Positions 35,443 through 45,150 of a DNA stretch of 64,000 bases are shown here, piece after piece (positions within the stretch are counted from its first letter, which is position 1; every line of letters begins with the position of its first letter). Position numbers and translations under genes: made by a program. The stretch lies in contig PSQN01000010.1 of NCBI GenBank assembly GCA_002989075.1, positions 682,001 through 746,000 on the forward strand. The letters are read 5' to 3'. The DNA is from Arthonia radiata. Taxonomy: Eukaryota; Ascomycota; Arthoniomycetes; Arthoniales; Arthoniaceae. A model generated the notes under the pieces. That model made no database searches and was not told the DNA's origin. It saw only the letters and a program-made list of their open reading frames with translations.

Positions 35443-36242
35443 AAGAACAGATCGGCAATCCCAGGAATGGCAAAACGACTGCTGATTCGGCCAAGACAAT
35501 GCTGCGCGATCAACGACCGGATGCGGCCAGGAACGTCGCGTGCTCACCGGCCCAGGGGAAAAAGCTTGTCTTGGTATGGAGAATATTAGCTTTATAATGT
35601 TTAATACACAGTCACTCTTTTAATTACCCACCTTTCCGTGAACATCAGCAGATGCGACTTTGCTATTCCTCAATGTGAAAGATGCTCCCAGATTCGAAGT
35701 AAGCATTTCGCAAGCTCGCGTCAGCTCATGAATGCCGTTACCCTAGAGTTGTAGCCTTTCGACCTCGAAATGACCAGGTTGCTTGGCACATATCGCCAAA
35801 TTTTTTGTCCCGTGCTGCTCGACCTTGAAAGATGGCTGTCTTTGCTCAGCTGACACCTTACCTATCCAGACGGTTCCCAAAGGGTGGAGTCTGCTCCGTC
35901 CACGCCGCGTCCAGCCCGCGAGTCGTCTCTAAGCGATTGCAACTGCTCATATCGGCGGGTAAAGGTGGTCCTGTTGGCTTTATTCTCGGCATCAGAGGGC
36001 TCTTTTAATGCCTCATCTCGGTTAGATGCTACTATCACCGCTCCTCATCATGGTGAAGCGCGTCAAGCCGACCGCGCTCCTAACAAAGACTCAAGGATAT
36101 GGAGGCTATAAAGGACCGCTCCGCCGCCATGTAAGTGAGGTGCAGACACTCAACAGTCCTCAGCACCCACTACCACCACTCTTGCTATATCTACCCACAG
36201 ACACGCTTAGGGCATCCTATATACTTAACCGTGGGAAGGAAC
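35443..36242. other. Spacer and promoter between array copies 2 and 3
   Basis: A TATAAA box lies at 36107-36112, 136 bp upstream of the copy 3 ATG, nearly the same distance as in copy 2. The open frame upstream of 36243 has no ATG. A GTAAGT at about 36131 could start a leader intron. No gene is seen. Confidence 0.5.
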
Positions 36243-37022
36243 ATGGCGTCCTCACCAGGTCAAGCAGCGCAACAGGCCGAGCAAAACGTCGATCGATTCG
36301 ACCACTATGATCGCATGGCGGAATGGGTTCGGAGAATCGTGATATCCACAGGGACAACTACGGAGAACGATAGAGCCAGCACTCACAAGACCGGTGTGAT
36401 AATTCTCCATAATATTACTGAGGGTGTCAACTTCTGCTGGAACTCAGGTCTTAGGAGGACATTAACCGAGGCACTTCAAAAGCATCCAGATGCTCTCAAA
36501 GCAGTTGATAAGGTCGTCTTCAACGGAGGGGACTCACTGCAGAATCACCATACTTTCAAAAAAAAGCACGGAAATCCTGTCATCGCTATGCAATTCGCAC
36601 TTGTTGTCACCAGCGTCGTCGAACCCATTCACGACGGCAATGACCCTCCTCGCCAGATTTACACTTACATGGACGATCCACGATATACTAGCAACGATAC
36701 ATGGGCCTTGAGACGGATGTGGGTGAGCGCAGAGATCGACATCTACGACAAGATCGATCGGAAAACGTTGTGGTATGCTCCGCATCCTCTAATACTCGAC
36801 CTTGAGGAAGTAGAACGGCAACCAACTATTATCCTTGGGCTCATTCCTTTCCTGAACTTCCCGAATGGATTTAGTGATCAAGGGGGACAACCTCTCTACA
36901 TTCAAGAGGTGAGCGCGGGACTTCCAGAGGGCGAGGATCCTGAGGAGGGAGATACAGAGCGGCAGAAGATGTGGGATGCATTCAATGGCATGCAACTGTG
37001 GATCCGGCGTGACTTGTGGTGA
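36243..37022 (+). CDS. Tandem orphan family, copy 3
   Basis: An intronless gene of 259 residues, with an ATG in good context (gaacATGG). Family blocks: RMAEWVRRIVIS near the N-terminus, ALQKHPDALKAVDKVVFNGG at about 80-99, a helix MQFALVVTSVVEPIHDG, YMDDPRYTSNDTWALRRMW, DRKTLWYAP, QPTIILGLIPFLNFP and the terminal MWDAFNGMQLWIRRDLW directly followed by the stop. This copy shows the motifs most cleanly. It has no signal peptide or membrane span. Function unknown. Confidence 0.76.
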   Translation: MASSPGQAAQQAEQNVDRFDHYDRMAEWVRRIVISTGTTTENDRASTHKTGVIILHNITEGVNFCWNSGLRRTLTEALQKHPDALKAVDKVVFNGGDSLQNHHTFKKKHGNPVIAMQFALVVTSVVEPIHDGNDPPRQIYTYMDDPRYTSNDTWALRRMWVSAEIDIYDKIDRKTLWYAPHPLILDLEEVERQPTIILGLIPFLNFPNGFSDQGGQPLYIQEVSAGLPEGEDPEEGDTERQKMWDAFNGMQLWIRRDLW

Positions 37023-38065
37023 CTCAGATTACTTCTGTCTCTGGGAGAGCACACCGTCAGCATTTAAGAATTGAATAGTCCTCAGTCGGGTTTTAAGGGA
37101 GGAGGTGATCATGAAGATGGAAGTGAACTGGGACAGCTGTTGATCATCCATTCCATTCCATCCCATCATTCATCGAAGTAATTGATCATCGCGTCATCTC
37201 ATGGCTGGCTGGACATCGATGATGGGCGGATCGAGACTTCATTTGGCACGCGAAAGGTCAGCTTTGTAGTAGCATAATGTTTAATACGAAATCGATTTAA
37301 ACGACGTACATTCTTCTTTAAATCGTCGGGGACGAGCCAGAATCTGCCTTGGGCGCTTTGGAAAAACAAGGCTTTAGACGAGTCCACTCAAAATGTTGAA
37401 TAGCTTGCTTAACTTGAAGTCGGCTTATAGACTCTTCTCGTAATTCTCAATCAGCTAAGTCGAGCGCCGCTTCTTACCACTTAAAGCCACTTTTGTGGCA
37501 AGCTTCATTAAACGGCTTCGGTCTTGGGGAATGTGGGGTGAGAGACAACGATGCAAGATCTGGTGGTCATTATTCAGTTGCCGCGAAGCTCGTGTCAAGC
37601 CTGTGTCGGACCGCATCAAGCAGCCAACGACGGTTGAAAACTGGTAGCGATACAACCCTCTTGCAAACGGTATGCGATTTACTTCGAGCTTCTTGAGTGA
37701 CATCTTTGAGTGTGTCGTCTGCGGCATGAAGCGGTCTCAGCAGCCGCAAGCCGCTCCAACCCACATTGTAGCGGAGCGCCCAACGGCTTACTGGCAGTGC
37801 CGATGGCCGTTATGGTGCGGGTGGCAGCGACTGACCACCGCTCTCGAGGGTGGATGCGTCTTCAACCGCGATGTACTGGTGAAGGGTCAGCAGAATGATC
37901 ATTATAAAGATGTTGTTGGTAGCACTTTGTTTTGACACAATCAACCCAATTGCATTACCCCAGCTGATACTCCTATTGAGTGCAATAAAAGCCATCAAAA
38001 CAGATCACCTCGTTTCAAACCCACTCAACAATAACCCTCGGATCAGCTCCACCAAAGCAGTACCC
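37023..38065. other. Spacer and promoter between array copies 3 and 4
   Basis: A TATAAA at 37903-37908 lies 163 bp upstream of the copy 4 ATG and inside the longer open frame that begins at 37895. That argues that the longer start is not used. The rest shows no gene. Confidence 0.45.
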
Positions 38066-38827
38066 ATGGCAGATGATATGAGGACCTGGGCCAAAGGCTA
38101 TTGTACCGAGATTGAAAAGAACGTCACGATACCGGCCGCAGAAGCAACGAGGAAGCACGAGCTCCCATATGATGAGCAGATGTTCAGGCAGCTGAGACAT
38201 GAGGTGGCCATATGCCAGAAGTCCCCTTTGCTTCGTAACGTACCGGAAACGCTGTCGTCGCGCCTGGAGAAGGATACCAAAACTTTGGAAGAAATCGAAA
38301 AAGTGGTGTTCGTCGGGGAAAGTTGCCCGGATGTGGCATGGCAAGACCCTGCGGCGGCCGACGGCCAGGCACTTTTACAGCTTGCGCGACTTCTAGAACA
38401 TGGCGTCAAGCCCATAGCCCACGCTAAGCGCGACAAGTATCCTGGCAAAGAAAACAAACTTGACGTCTTCTTCTGTTGCGAGGATTTGGAGTACGCGGAC
38501 AAAACATTCTTGGAGTACCTTCACATTACCCCTTTGGAGAAACTCAACGGCGATAGCGTCGACCGGACTACCTTGTTGTTTTCTGTCAGTGAAGATGTCG
38601 ACACTTACTTGAAGAATGTCTGGGAGCGAGCTCCTCCAATCCTGCTGATAAAGGATCTGAATCTGGTAGAAGCGTGGAGCTTTATATACGGCAACATCAA
38701 ACAGCGCTATGAGCAACTGGAAGAATTCAAGATTCCAATCAGGGAGTTGAATACTGATCAGTCTGAAGACGACAACTCTACAGTGGTGGAGAAGATCTGG
38801 AATGCATTTCCTGACATGGGTCTTTGA
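38066..38827 (+). CDS. Tandem orphan family, copy 4, C-terminally shortened
   Basis: An intronless gene of 253 residues from the ATG at 38066 (MADDMRTWAKGY). A longer frame from the ATG at 37895 would add 57 residues, but a TATA box sits inside it. Family blocks: TWAKGYCTEI, EKDTKTLEEIEKVVFVG, the helix ALLQLARLLEHGVKPI, DLEYADKTFLEYLHI, DRTTLLFS, APPILLIKDL and WNAFPDMGL. The protein then stops at TGA where the other copies read Trp: the next codons, GTC AGG AAA, still resemble the I-R-K of the LWIRKDLW signature. It has lost the signature through a premature stop but otherwise stays open, so it may be a functional variant or an early pseudogene. Confidence 0.65.
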   Translation: MADDMRTWAKGYCTEIEKNVTIPAAEATRKHELPYDEQMFRQLRHEVAICQKSPLLRNVPETLSSRLEKDTKTLEEIEKVVFVGESCPDVAWQDPAAADGQALLQLARLLEHGVKPIAHAKRDKYPGKENKLDVFFCCEDLEYADKTFLEYLHITPLEKLNGDSVDRTTLLFSVSEDVDTYLKNVWERAPPILLIKDLNLVEAWSFIYGNIKQRYEQLEEFKIPIRELNTDQSEDDNSTVVEKIWNAFPDMGL

Positions 38828-39389
38828 GTCAGGAAAGCATGATCGTCCAAAGCGAGCGCACACAATAGTGAAGCTTATCGCTGTACCCTGAGCTTAGAAA
38901 TTAATGTATAATGTCTAATCTCTCGCCCATCCCGCGCATGTGATTTTTGTTGATCAGTGGAAGCACCTCGGACGAGATCGCTTCATTAGTCGATACTCAC
39001 CGTTGCCAGCAAATTGTCACCTGTTTCTGCGCGAGGCGTCCGTCGCATTTCATCATGTCGAAACTCGAGTAGTAAGAGCCGGCACGAGATGGCAGAGACG
39101 AGGCAGTAAGTCGCATAACCTGGACATCGACGGTGAGTGATGGGTTTGAGAAATATTCGGATGTGATGGTACGAGTACGCTAGCGTCGCCAATTGGAATG
39201 TTCCTGACATTTTGTCGCTAACAATACGGCGGCAGATCAGATCATGTTGCGCCGAGAGCCTTTTGCCAAGCCTATTTTTTGCTACTCTAAGGTAACATTC
39301 AGTAATCCGGGATCATCGGTGCCTGATACTCAATCGCAGCATAGCAAGAAGCTTCTACAAAGTTTGGGAGACCCAGCAAAGCATTCACG
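38828..39389. other. Intergenic region after the orphan array
   Basis: I see no gene and no fifth family copy. Short frames lack the family motifs. Confidence 0.4.
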
Positions 39390-39810
39390 ATGCCAACACC
39401 CCTCGACAACGCCCTCAACTCCCGCAACCTCTTCCTAGGTAAGCCATCTCACGCCACATAACCAGCCACCCTCATTTCCCTCCTCCAACACCCATCTCCC
39501 TACCACTCATCCCTGTCCACCTCTCCTTTCCCTCCCTGTCCGCCCCTCTCATTCCAGTCCCCATCTTCATTGCCCCTTCCTCCTCCCAGGCTTCGCAACC
39601 ATCATCACGGCCGTCTCCGCCTGGAGCATCTGGGGCACCGACGCCGTCTTCCCCAAAGAAGCGGATCCGACAGGCGACCCGACAACGTGGAGCGTCGAGG
39701 AACTGCGCCGATGGCTGAGAGCGCGGGATCTGTTTACGACGGATAAGGAAACGAGGGAGGAGTTGGTGGCGAGGGTGGAGGCGAATATGAGGGCGCCGAG
39801 GACGTCGTGA
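39390..39810 (+). CDS. Small membrane protein with an Ish1-like motif
   Basis: Two exons, 39390-39438 and 39590-39810, give 89 residues; the intron is 151 nt (donor GTAAGC, acceptor TCCCAG) and joins to give NLFLGFATIITAVSAWSIWG. That join makes one hydrophobic segment at about 15-33, a likely membrane anchor. After FPKEADPTGDP comes TTWSVEELRRWLRARDLF and then TREELVARVEANMR, which fits the Ish1/Msc1 (HeH/LEM-like) helix-turn-helix motif that recurs in stress proteins of the nuclear envelope or ER. Only one motif is present. Small single-motif proteins of this layout are known in filamentous fungi, but I cannot name a function. The spliced gene is short and easy to miss. Confidence 0.72.
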
Positions 39811-40106
39811 GGGGTTTTGGGGCAGATGAGGAGAGTGGAGGAGGGGCTATGGCGGCGGTTGGAGTTGGGTTGGTGAGACGGGGCTGGGGATCTTGCGAAG
39901 GGGTTGTGGCGGGATGGAGTCTGCTGGGCGTTGTGTTGGACTAGGCACTGGTGGACACGCTAATGAATGACGACGCACGATGATGTGTGTACTTAATATC
40001 ATTGCATCTGTTCACTTGGTATATCCAACGCCGCGCCTGGCGTCACGCGCATGGCACAACCCAGATCCCCTCCGAAACAAATGAAGCACTCATAGCACCA
40101 ACCACT

Positions 40107-41795
40107 CTACCACCCTTCCACCTCCCTCACCCGCAGCCACATACCCCCATCCGGCTTGCTCGTTATCAGCCCCGCCGGAAAGTACGTCTCGATACTCTTC
40201 GTCAGCTCAAACTCGTGCCGACCGACCACAGCCGCCAGCAGGCACTTCAACTCACTCCTCGCAAACCCCTGTCCAATACAGCTCCTCGGCCCATGCAAGA
40301 ACGTGAGTAGCGCGAAGTTTGTGGGAGCGCCACCGGTGTTATTGGGCGTGCCATCGGCGTTGATCCATCTCTCAGGCTTGAATTCACTCGCGTCTTTGCC
40401 CCAGAAGTGCTCGCTCCGGTTGATGGCCCATGGAACGAGGAGCACGTTCGTCCCAACGGGGAGGCTGTATCCGCCGAGCGGTGTGGACTTGACGACTTCG
40501 CGGATGGTGACTGGGACGGTGGGGTAAAGACGGGTGGTCTCGTTGCAGACGGCATTGAGGAGGGGCAGGTTGTCGATTTGTGCCGCAGAGATGTTCTCGC
40601 CAGAGTTCGGCGACGGAAGATTGGCGCGGACTTCCTCGCGCACTTGACGTTGGAGGTCGGGATACAGAGAGAGGAGGTAAGTGCACCATGATAGGGTCGA
40701 AGACGTCGTCTCGTGGCCCGCTGCCATCATGGTAAGCGTCTGATGCGCGAGCTCGTTATTAGAAAAGTCGTTCGATTTGACAAGCAGCGATATGATATCG
40801 TTGAAACTATCTTTGGCCTGTTCGTCTTCCTCGAAACGTCGACGACGTGTCTTTACCATTGATGTTGCGAAGTTCATTAGGTATGCTTGGATTTCAGTGA
40901 TCTGCCTATTGATCTCCCACGGAATGAGAGAGACAAGCCACTGCGGGAAGATAAGCTGCATGGCGAACCACACAAGCTTCTCTTTATCGGGCTCGAGGAC
41001 GGTGTGATAGCGTTGAACCAGTTCATCGTGAGGATTTTGGAGGCTGTTGAAATCGCGACCCAAGCCTGCAATGCCGATAATGTCAAGAGTGCTGCGCATG
41101 CACCATTGGCCGAACTCAAGCACAACGCCGTCGATCGTCTGCTTAGGTGGGGATTTACCCGCGAAGGCTTCCTTGGGAGGCTCGGCTTTGGGGTCGGACT
41201 CGGACAGCATCATGTTGGCAAGCTCACAGGACTTGGTCCAGAACATGGGGTAAAGGTCACGGATGTGCTTCACTTGAAAGGATGGTAGCAGATGCTTCCG
41301 CTGAAAGCGGTGCACATCACCTTCGACCAGAATCAAGCCATCGCCCAGGATGCGGCGTAGTAACGTGATGAATTTGCTCGGTTTCTCGTAGTCGTAAGGA
41401 TTCTCATTGAGGACAGTTTTGAGGGTCTCAGGACTAGTAGGCACGACAGTCGGGGTGTTTAACGTCCCACGGAAGTATAACAACCCATCGTTAGGGATGC
41501 CGTTGACCCACTTGCGCAGGTGCTCAGCTGGCGGCCTAGAGAACTGCTCGAAGAGAAATCCATAGAATACATTGCCGCCTTTCGGTCCCGGAAGGTTGCG
41601 AAGAGGATTGAAAAAGAACGGCCATATGAGCCATCCGTAGAAGGCGACGAGACCGAAGTTGGCTAGGAATAGTCGCAATGCTAGCCGTCCTAAGCCGCCG
41701 GTAGGACGCAGTTGAGGGAGAAACTGTAGGATCAGAATGCTCTCGACCGCAGACAAGAGTAGGACAGTGATGACATGATCGCGGAGCTTTGCCAT
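40107..41795 (-). CDS. Cytochrome P450 monooxygenase
   Basis: A single exon encodes 562 residues. The open frame starts seven codons earlier without an ATG; the ATG at 41795 gives MAKLRDHVITVLLL. Two N-terminal hydrophobic segments (about 8-25 and 42-62) followed by the proline hinge NLPGPKGG indicate an ER-anchored microsomal enzyme. The I helix carries AGHETTSS, the K helix ETTR (E-x-x-R) and the PERF-like region FKPERW. The heme loop is FLHGPRSCIGQG with the ligand Cys at about 506. It needs cytochrome P450 reductase for electrons. Substrate is unknown; no polyketide or peptide synthase lies in this window, so a secondary-metabolite cluster is not supported. Two bZIP-like sites lie upstream. 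Confidence 0.92.
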   Translation of the reverse strand: MAKLRDHVITVLLLSAVESILILQFLPQLRPTGGLGRLALRLFLANFGLVAFYGWLIWPFFFNPLRNLPGPKGGNVFYGFLFEQFSRPPAEHLRKWVNGIPNDGLLYFRGTLNTPTVVPTSPETLKTVLNENPYDYEKPSKFITLLRRILGDGLILVEGDVHRFQRKHLLPSFQVKHIRDLYPMFWTKSCELANMMLSESDPKAEPPKEAFAGKSPPKQTIDGVVLEFGQWCMRSTLDIIGIAGLGRDFNSLQNPHDELVQRYHTVLEPDKEKLVWFAMQLIFPQWLVSLIPWEINRQITEIQAYLMNFATSMVKTRRRRFEEDEQAKDSFNDIISLLVKSNDFSNNELAHQTLTMMAAGHETTSSTLSWCTYLLSLYPDLQRQVREEVRANLPSPNSGENISAAQIDNLPLLNAVCNETTRLYPTVPVTIREVVKSTPLGGYSLPVGTNVLLVPWAINRSEHFWGKDASEFKPERWINADGTPNNTGGAPTNFALLTFLHGPRSCIGQGFARSELKCLLAAVVGRHEFELTKSIETYFPAGLITSKPDGGMWLRVREVEGW

Positions 41796-43005
41796 GCTCG
41801 GGCGAAACCTACGCAATGCTTCTAGTGCTTCAAATTAATTGTTGCGATTGTCCTCACAATCATAGGGATACACTGGCTATTGAGTAATATAGTGTTCCGT
41901 AGGGGGAGCGAAACGGGCAATGTCGAAGCTGTACAGTCCTAGCCAGAACTTGTGGTGAATGATAGACACTATGTCTTTCTCTTCAACAACTCTATCAGAA
42001 TAGTCTTTCCCAACCTCTTCACTTATGTATTGATGCCAATGGCAGATGCCTAAACGTTCTTTACTGTAGGGAAAGGGGATTTTCCTGTTCCAATATTACT
42101 GTGCTCAAGCAGAGGCAGCGAGATTGTCGTCACAATGATTGGATGCACTCGACGAGGAACTTCAATTCACACGCGACAGTGATCGTCATGCTAGCCATTA
42201 TTAAACGGTACATGCATATCACCATGCAGGCAACTAAACGTTAAGGAGGGGCCTCACATGCGAGCCGAGGCGCGTGGGTGGCGCGAAGCCAGGGCGCCAT
42301 TGGCGGAGATGCCAACATTAAAACTCAAACTCAGCAGAGCGGTGACAGAGACCAGCTACAGATATCGACGCCGAGCGTTTACGACCTATGGCATTAGATA
42401 TTACGGCGTTTTGAGTCGTCCCGAAGGCTTGCGGAGTCGGAGGATTTCTTTGTTGTGGTGGAACCCAGTTCGAGCGGGAGCTGCGGAGCGCGGCGGAACG
42501 TGGCGGAGAGGGCGGCGCTTTCTGGTTACAAAATGGCTGTCACTATCATTGACTGCCTGATAAGGTACAATAAATTACGTAAAGAATCCTCTATTTCAAG
42601 TAAAATACAGTAAAAAAGGGGCTAGACCTCAATACACGTTACTTACAGGCTCACGTGACTGCACGGGCCTTTTATGCCAAGGATCTGGCAGGGTAGACGT
42701 ATCCCCGCCCAACTCGTCTCAAGAAAAAAGGAGCTTGAACAAGTCAGAACCGAGACAATTTTGGAAGACAAAATATATACTATTATACTTCCGCTTTAGG
42801 CAATTTATCGTGCACGGATACAATTTTGGGCAGCTTAATACCGTCTCTTTTACGTAAATAATAGGCCCTCCGTTACAGTAAAATACGGTGCAAAATACAA
42901 TTTTTCTCCCTACTGCCTGAGATGCCTTCCGTTGTGGAATGCGAGGGACTGCAAAAATGATGCGATTCTTTGAGCGGTAGTTCGAGTCTGACTATGCGAC
43001 CTGAA
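41796..43005. promoter_or_regulatory. P450 upstream region with paired bZIP-like sites
   Basis: This 1.2-kb segment lies upstream of the P450 and downstream of RRP9. The palindrome TTACGTAA occurs at 42575-42582 and at 42850-42857. It matches the site class bound by Yap-type bZIP factors, which respond to oxidative and toxic stress in fungi. An E-box-like TCACGTGA is at 42651-42658. The flanks of the two TTACGTAA sites also share GTAAAATAC stretches, so a local duplication is possible. The open frame 42258-42560 has no recognisable content. Confidence 0.4.
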
Positions 43006-44709
43006 TCAGAGCTTGGGTATCTCGAAGAGCACTGCGGTGTTCTTGCCCTTCTTCTGCAGCCATCGGCCAGTGCGCATCTCTTTACCCACGGCTGCGACGA
43101 CCCTGATGCTATCTTTGCCTCGCTCACCAATTTCAACCACTTTCAAATCATTGACCACTCCTCGCACCGGACCTTCGGTTGTGGACTGCTTTCGCTGTCC
43201 TTCAATACCAATCTCACCATCCTGCAGAGCATTCTCGAAATTGATCTTTTCTTGCAAAGCTTCTCGCCCAGCCACGCCAACCCTCTCGATTCTCTTCATG
43301 TCCTCGCTCAGTCGCCAGACTCTGATGTAGCCATCCCAACTTCCCGTCATAAAGAGATCGCTGAAGGGCACACATGCCATTGCTGTGACATATCTAGGAA
43401 TTGGCTGAGCGTTCGTCTTTCTCCCACTCACATCTGCTTCAGCCCATGATAGCTCTGCGGACAGTGCTGGGTCATAGCCGTGAGACATTGGCAAGACATG
43501 CAGTGGCTTCTTCTTGTACAACGCATATAACGATAACGACCCGTTGTCAGAGCCAGTGACGAAGAGCTGAGAATCAATCTGAATGACACGGTCAAGTGAG
43601 CCTTCGAAAGCACGTGGTGGTTCTTCTTCATCATTGACGTCCTTTTTCTCTTCATCCTGGTTGCGTTTTCCTAAACTCGTAAATCCACCGCCTCGAAACA
43701 CCAGTTGACTTTCTTCGACAACCTTCCACAGTCGGCTCGTACGATCTCGACCTCCAACACTCACACATCGCTCTTGACCACCACCCACAGCGCTGACATC
43801 GACCACTTCATCCTGGTGCCCAAAGAGCGTCTCGACGTATGCCAGTTCATTCAAACTCCAAATCTTGACCGTCCGATCTTTGCCTGCGCTAAACAGCTGG
43901 TTCGTCCGGCCTCTGAAAGCCAGCGATAGAACGGCGTCTCGGTGATGCGTGAATACCCTCAAAGGCTTGAGATCCGAAGCCCGCCAGATGATCAACCGTC
44001 GGTCAGCTCCCCCAGTAGCAACAAAATTGCCGTCATGAGATGCGGCAATGCAGAGAATCGCTGCAGTGTGGTGTTTGTACTTATTATCGCCTGCGCGCTT
44101 TCGAGTGCCGCCCTTACGGTATGCAATCTGCTTTGGTTTTCTTCGTGGCGTGGTGTTATCGGTTCCTTGAGCAGCAGCCAGTGGCACAAGCTCCCATTTC
44201 GCAACGACACAGTCCTTGCTTGCCGTATATGCGTACTTGCCCGCACCATCCACCGCCACTCCATTGAGGCTCTGCGAATCGGTCCCAAATCTGACGCTTT
44301 CCGCTGCCGACCAGTCCAGCGTAGACGCTATTCTCTTGTACAGTCTGCCCTTGTCTTCCGCCACATCCTCTTTTAATCGTGCAGCAATAAGCTCGCGGTC
44401 AACCTCCTCCGCATCGAACGCTTCAGGATCGATGTTCTGGTCTTCAGCGACATCGCGTCGAACATTAGACAGGTACTGCTCTGCGAGCTTCAGACGCCGG
44501 GATGCTTCAGTCTCATTCTCATCTGCAGATGACGAAGCGGAAGGGGTTGGCGAAGCTGCGCGTTCTGAACCTGAAGACTCGCTACCAGAAATTTCTTCAT
44601 CGTCTTTTTCGCGAGCTGGCTGTGGCTTGTGCCTCTTCTTCGCAGCCGTTGACTGGGTAGGTGCGCGCTTTCGTTTCTGAGATGCTGGACGCGTGAAGAA
44701 GGACGACAT
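43006..44709 (-). CDS. RRP9: U3 snoRNP protein Rrp9 (U3-55K)
   Basis: A single exon encodes 567 residues. Rrp9 binds the U3 snoRNA B/C motif in the nucleolus and is needed for early 18S rRNA processing. The N-terminus is basic and then acidic (SQKRKRAPT, EKDDEEISGSES), followed by the family helix RRLKLAEQYLSNVRRDVAEDQ. WD40 repeats form the propeller: SLNGVAVDGAGKYAYTASKD, AILCIAASHDGNFVATGGAD followed by RRLIIW, LFSAGKDRTVKIWS, VSVGGRDRTSRLWK, LFVTGSDNGSLSLY and LFMTGSWDGYIRVWR. The protein is within the family's range. The start is the first ATG. It is divergent from the Uaf30-like gene, which also belongs to rRNA production. Confidence 0.9.
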   Translation of the reverse strand: MSSFFTRPASQKRKRAPTQSTAAKKRHKPQPAREKDDEEISGSESSGSERAASPTPSASSSADENETEASRRLKLAEQYLSNVRRDVAEDQNIDPEAFDAEEVDRELIAARLKEDVAEDKGRLYKRIASTLDWSAAESVRFGTDSQSLNGVAVDGAGKYAYTASKDCVVAKWELVPLAAAQGTDNTTPRRKPKQIAYRKGGTRKRAGDNKYKHHTAAILCIAASHDGNFVATGGADRRLIIWRASDLKPLRVFTHHRDAVLSLAFRGRTNQLFSAGKDRTVKIWSLNELAYVETLFGHQDEVVDVSAVGGGQERCVSVGGRDRTSRLWKVVEESQLVFRGGGFTSLGKRNQDEEKKDVNDEEEPPRAFEGSLDRVIQIDSQLFVTGSDNGSLSLYALYKKKPLHVLPMSHGYDPALSAELSWAEADVSGRKTNAQPIPRYVTAMACVPFSDLFMTGSWDGYIRVWRLSEDMKRIERVGVAGREALQEKINFENALQDGEIGIEGQRKQSTTEGPVRGVVNDLKVVEIGERGKDSIRVVAAVGKEMRTGRWLQKKGKNTAVLFEIPKL

Positions 44710-45150
44710 TGTGACTCCCTACTCGTGCTACGTACAAAACAGACCTTCCAGTTCACCAATGACAATGTTCTTGACCAACTCCAAATTCCATGCCCCAATC
44801 GATAAAGAGAGGTCATGTAAAAAGATTGTGGCATTGACCCGAGGCTAGATCGACGTCAATCTGCGCGCGGAATACCAGATCCAGACACTAAGGGACCACC
44901 TTCGCTTGTCCTTGACCAGATCGCAACACTGTTGAGGTGAGGATGTGAAACGCAAGCGACAGGTGAACGCCCGAGATACCCTTCACGCTCATTTGAATCT
45001 GTCTTCGCCGCCCATCAGTGCCCCAGACCTCTCATTCCTCTGCGCAAGCTCATCACGCGCTTCCGACCATCCACGCGCTAGGACGGCGGTATATACGTTC
45101 TTTGGCGGACGCAGACCCCTCATCAACGGCTACTGACAGAGACCGCCACC
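44710..45150. other. Divergent promoter between RRP9 and the Uaf30-like gene
   Basis: This 441-bp segment separates two divergent start codons. I do not see the yeast PAC or RRPE motifs, nor a telobox. No further gene is visible. Confidence 0.45.

Larger units (their letters stand above)
32942..38827 (+). repeat. Tandem array of four paralogous orphan genes
   Basis: Four intronless genes at 32942, 34594, 36243 and 38066 lie in the same orientation, with spacers of about 750-1050 bp. Their proteins are diverged but align along their length: an N-terminal Trp helix, L-x3-P-x-AL-x3-(D/N)K-(V/I)VF, a hydrophobic helix, Y-T-x-(N/H)D with an (I/L)-(W/F)-(Y/F) strand after it, P-(A/T)-I-(L/M/I)-x4-L, and a C-terminal LWIRKDLW. 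A TATA motif lies 130-165 bp upstream of copies 2, 3 and 4. The array is best explained by ancient tandem duplication and divergence. Function is unknown. Confidence 0.7.

Noticed and set aside
37895-38065. Longer N-terminus of array copy 4 with a hydrophobic segment (possible signal peptide)
   Set aside because: The other copies lack such a segment and a TATAAA box lies inside the extension, so the internal ATG is preferred. It is not excluded.
42258-42560. 100-codon frame upstream of the P450
   Set aside because: Composition is dominated by Arg, Gly and Ala from GC-rich sequence, with no motif; probably chance.
42570-42905. Solo LTR or transposon remnant
   Set aside because: The similarity between the two ends is limited to short A/T-rich words and I see no target-site duplication or coding remnant.
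40107-43005. Secondary-metabolite cluster around the P450
   Set aside because: No polyketide synthase, peptide synthetase, terpene cyclase or transporter is present; neighbours are housekeeping genes and orphans.
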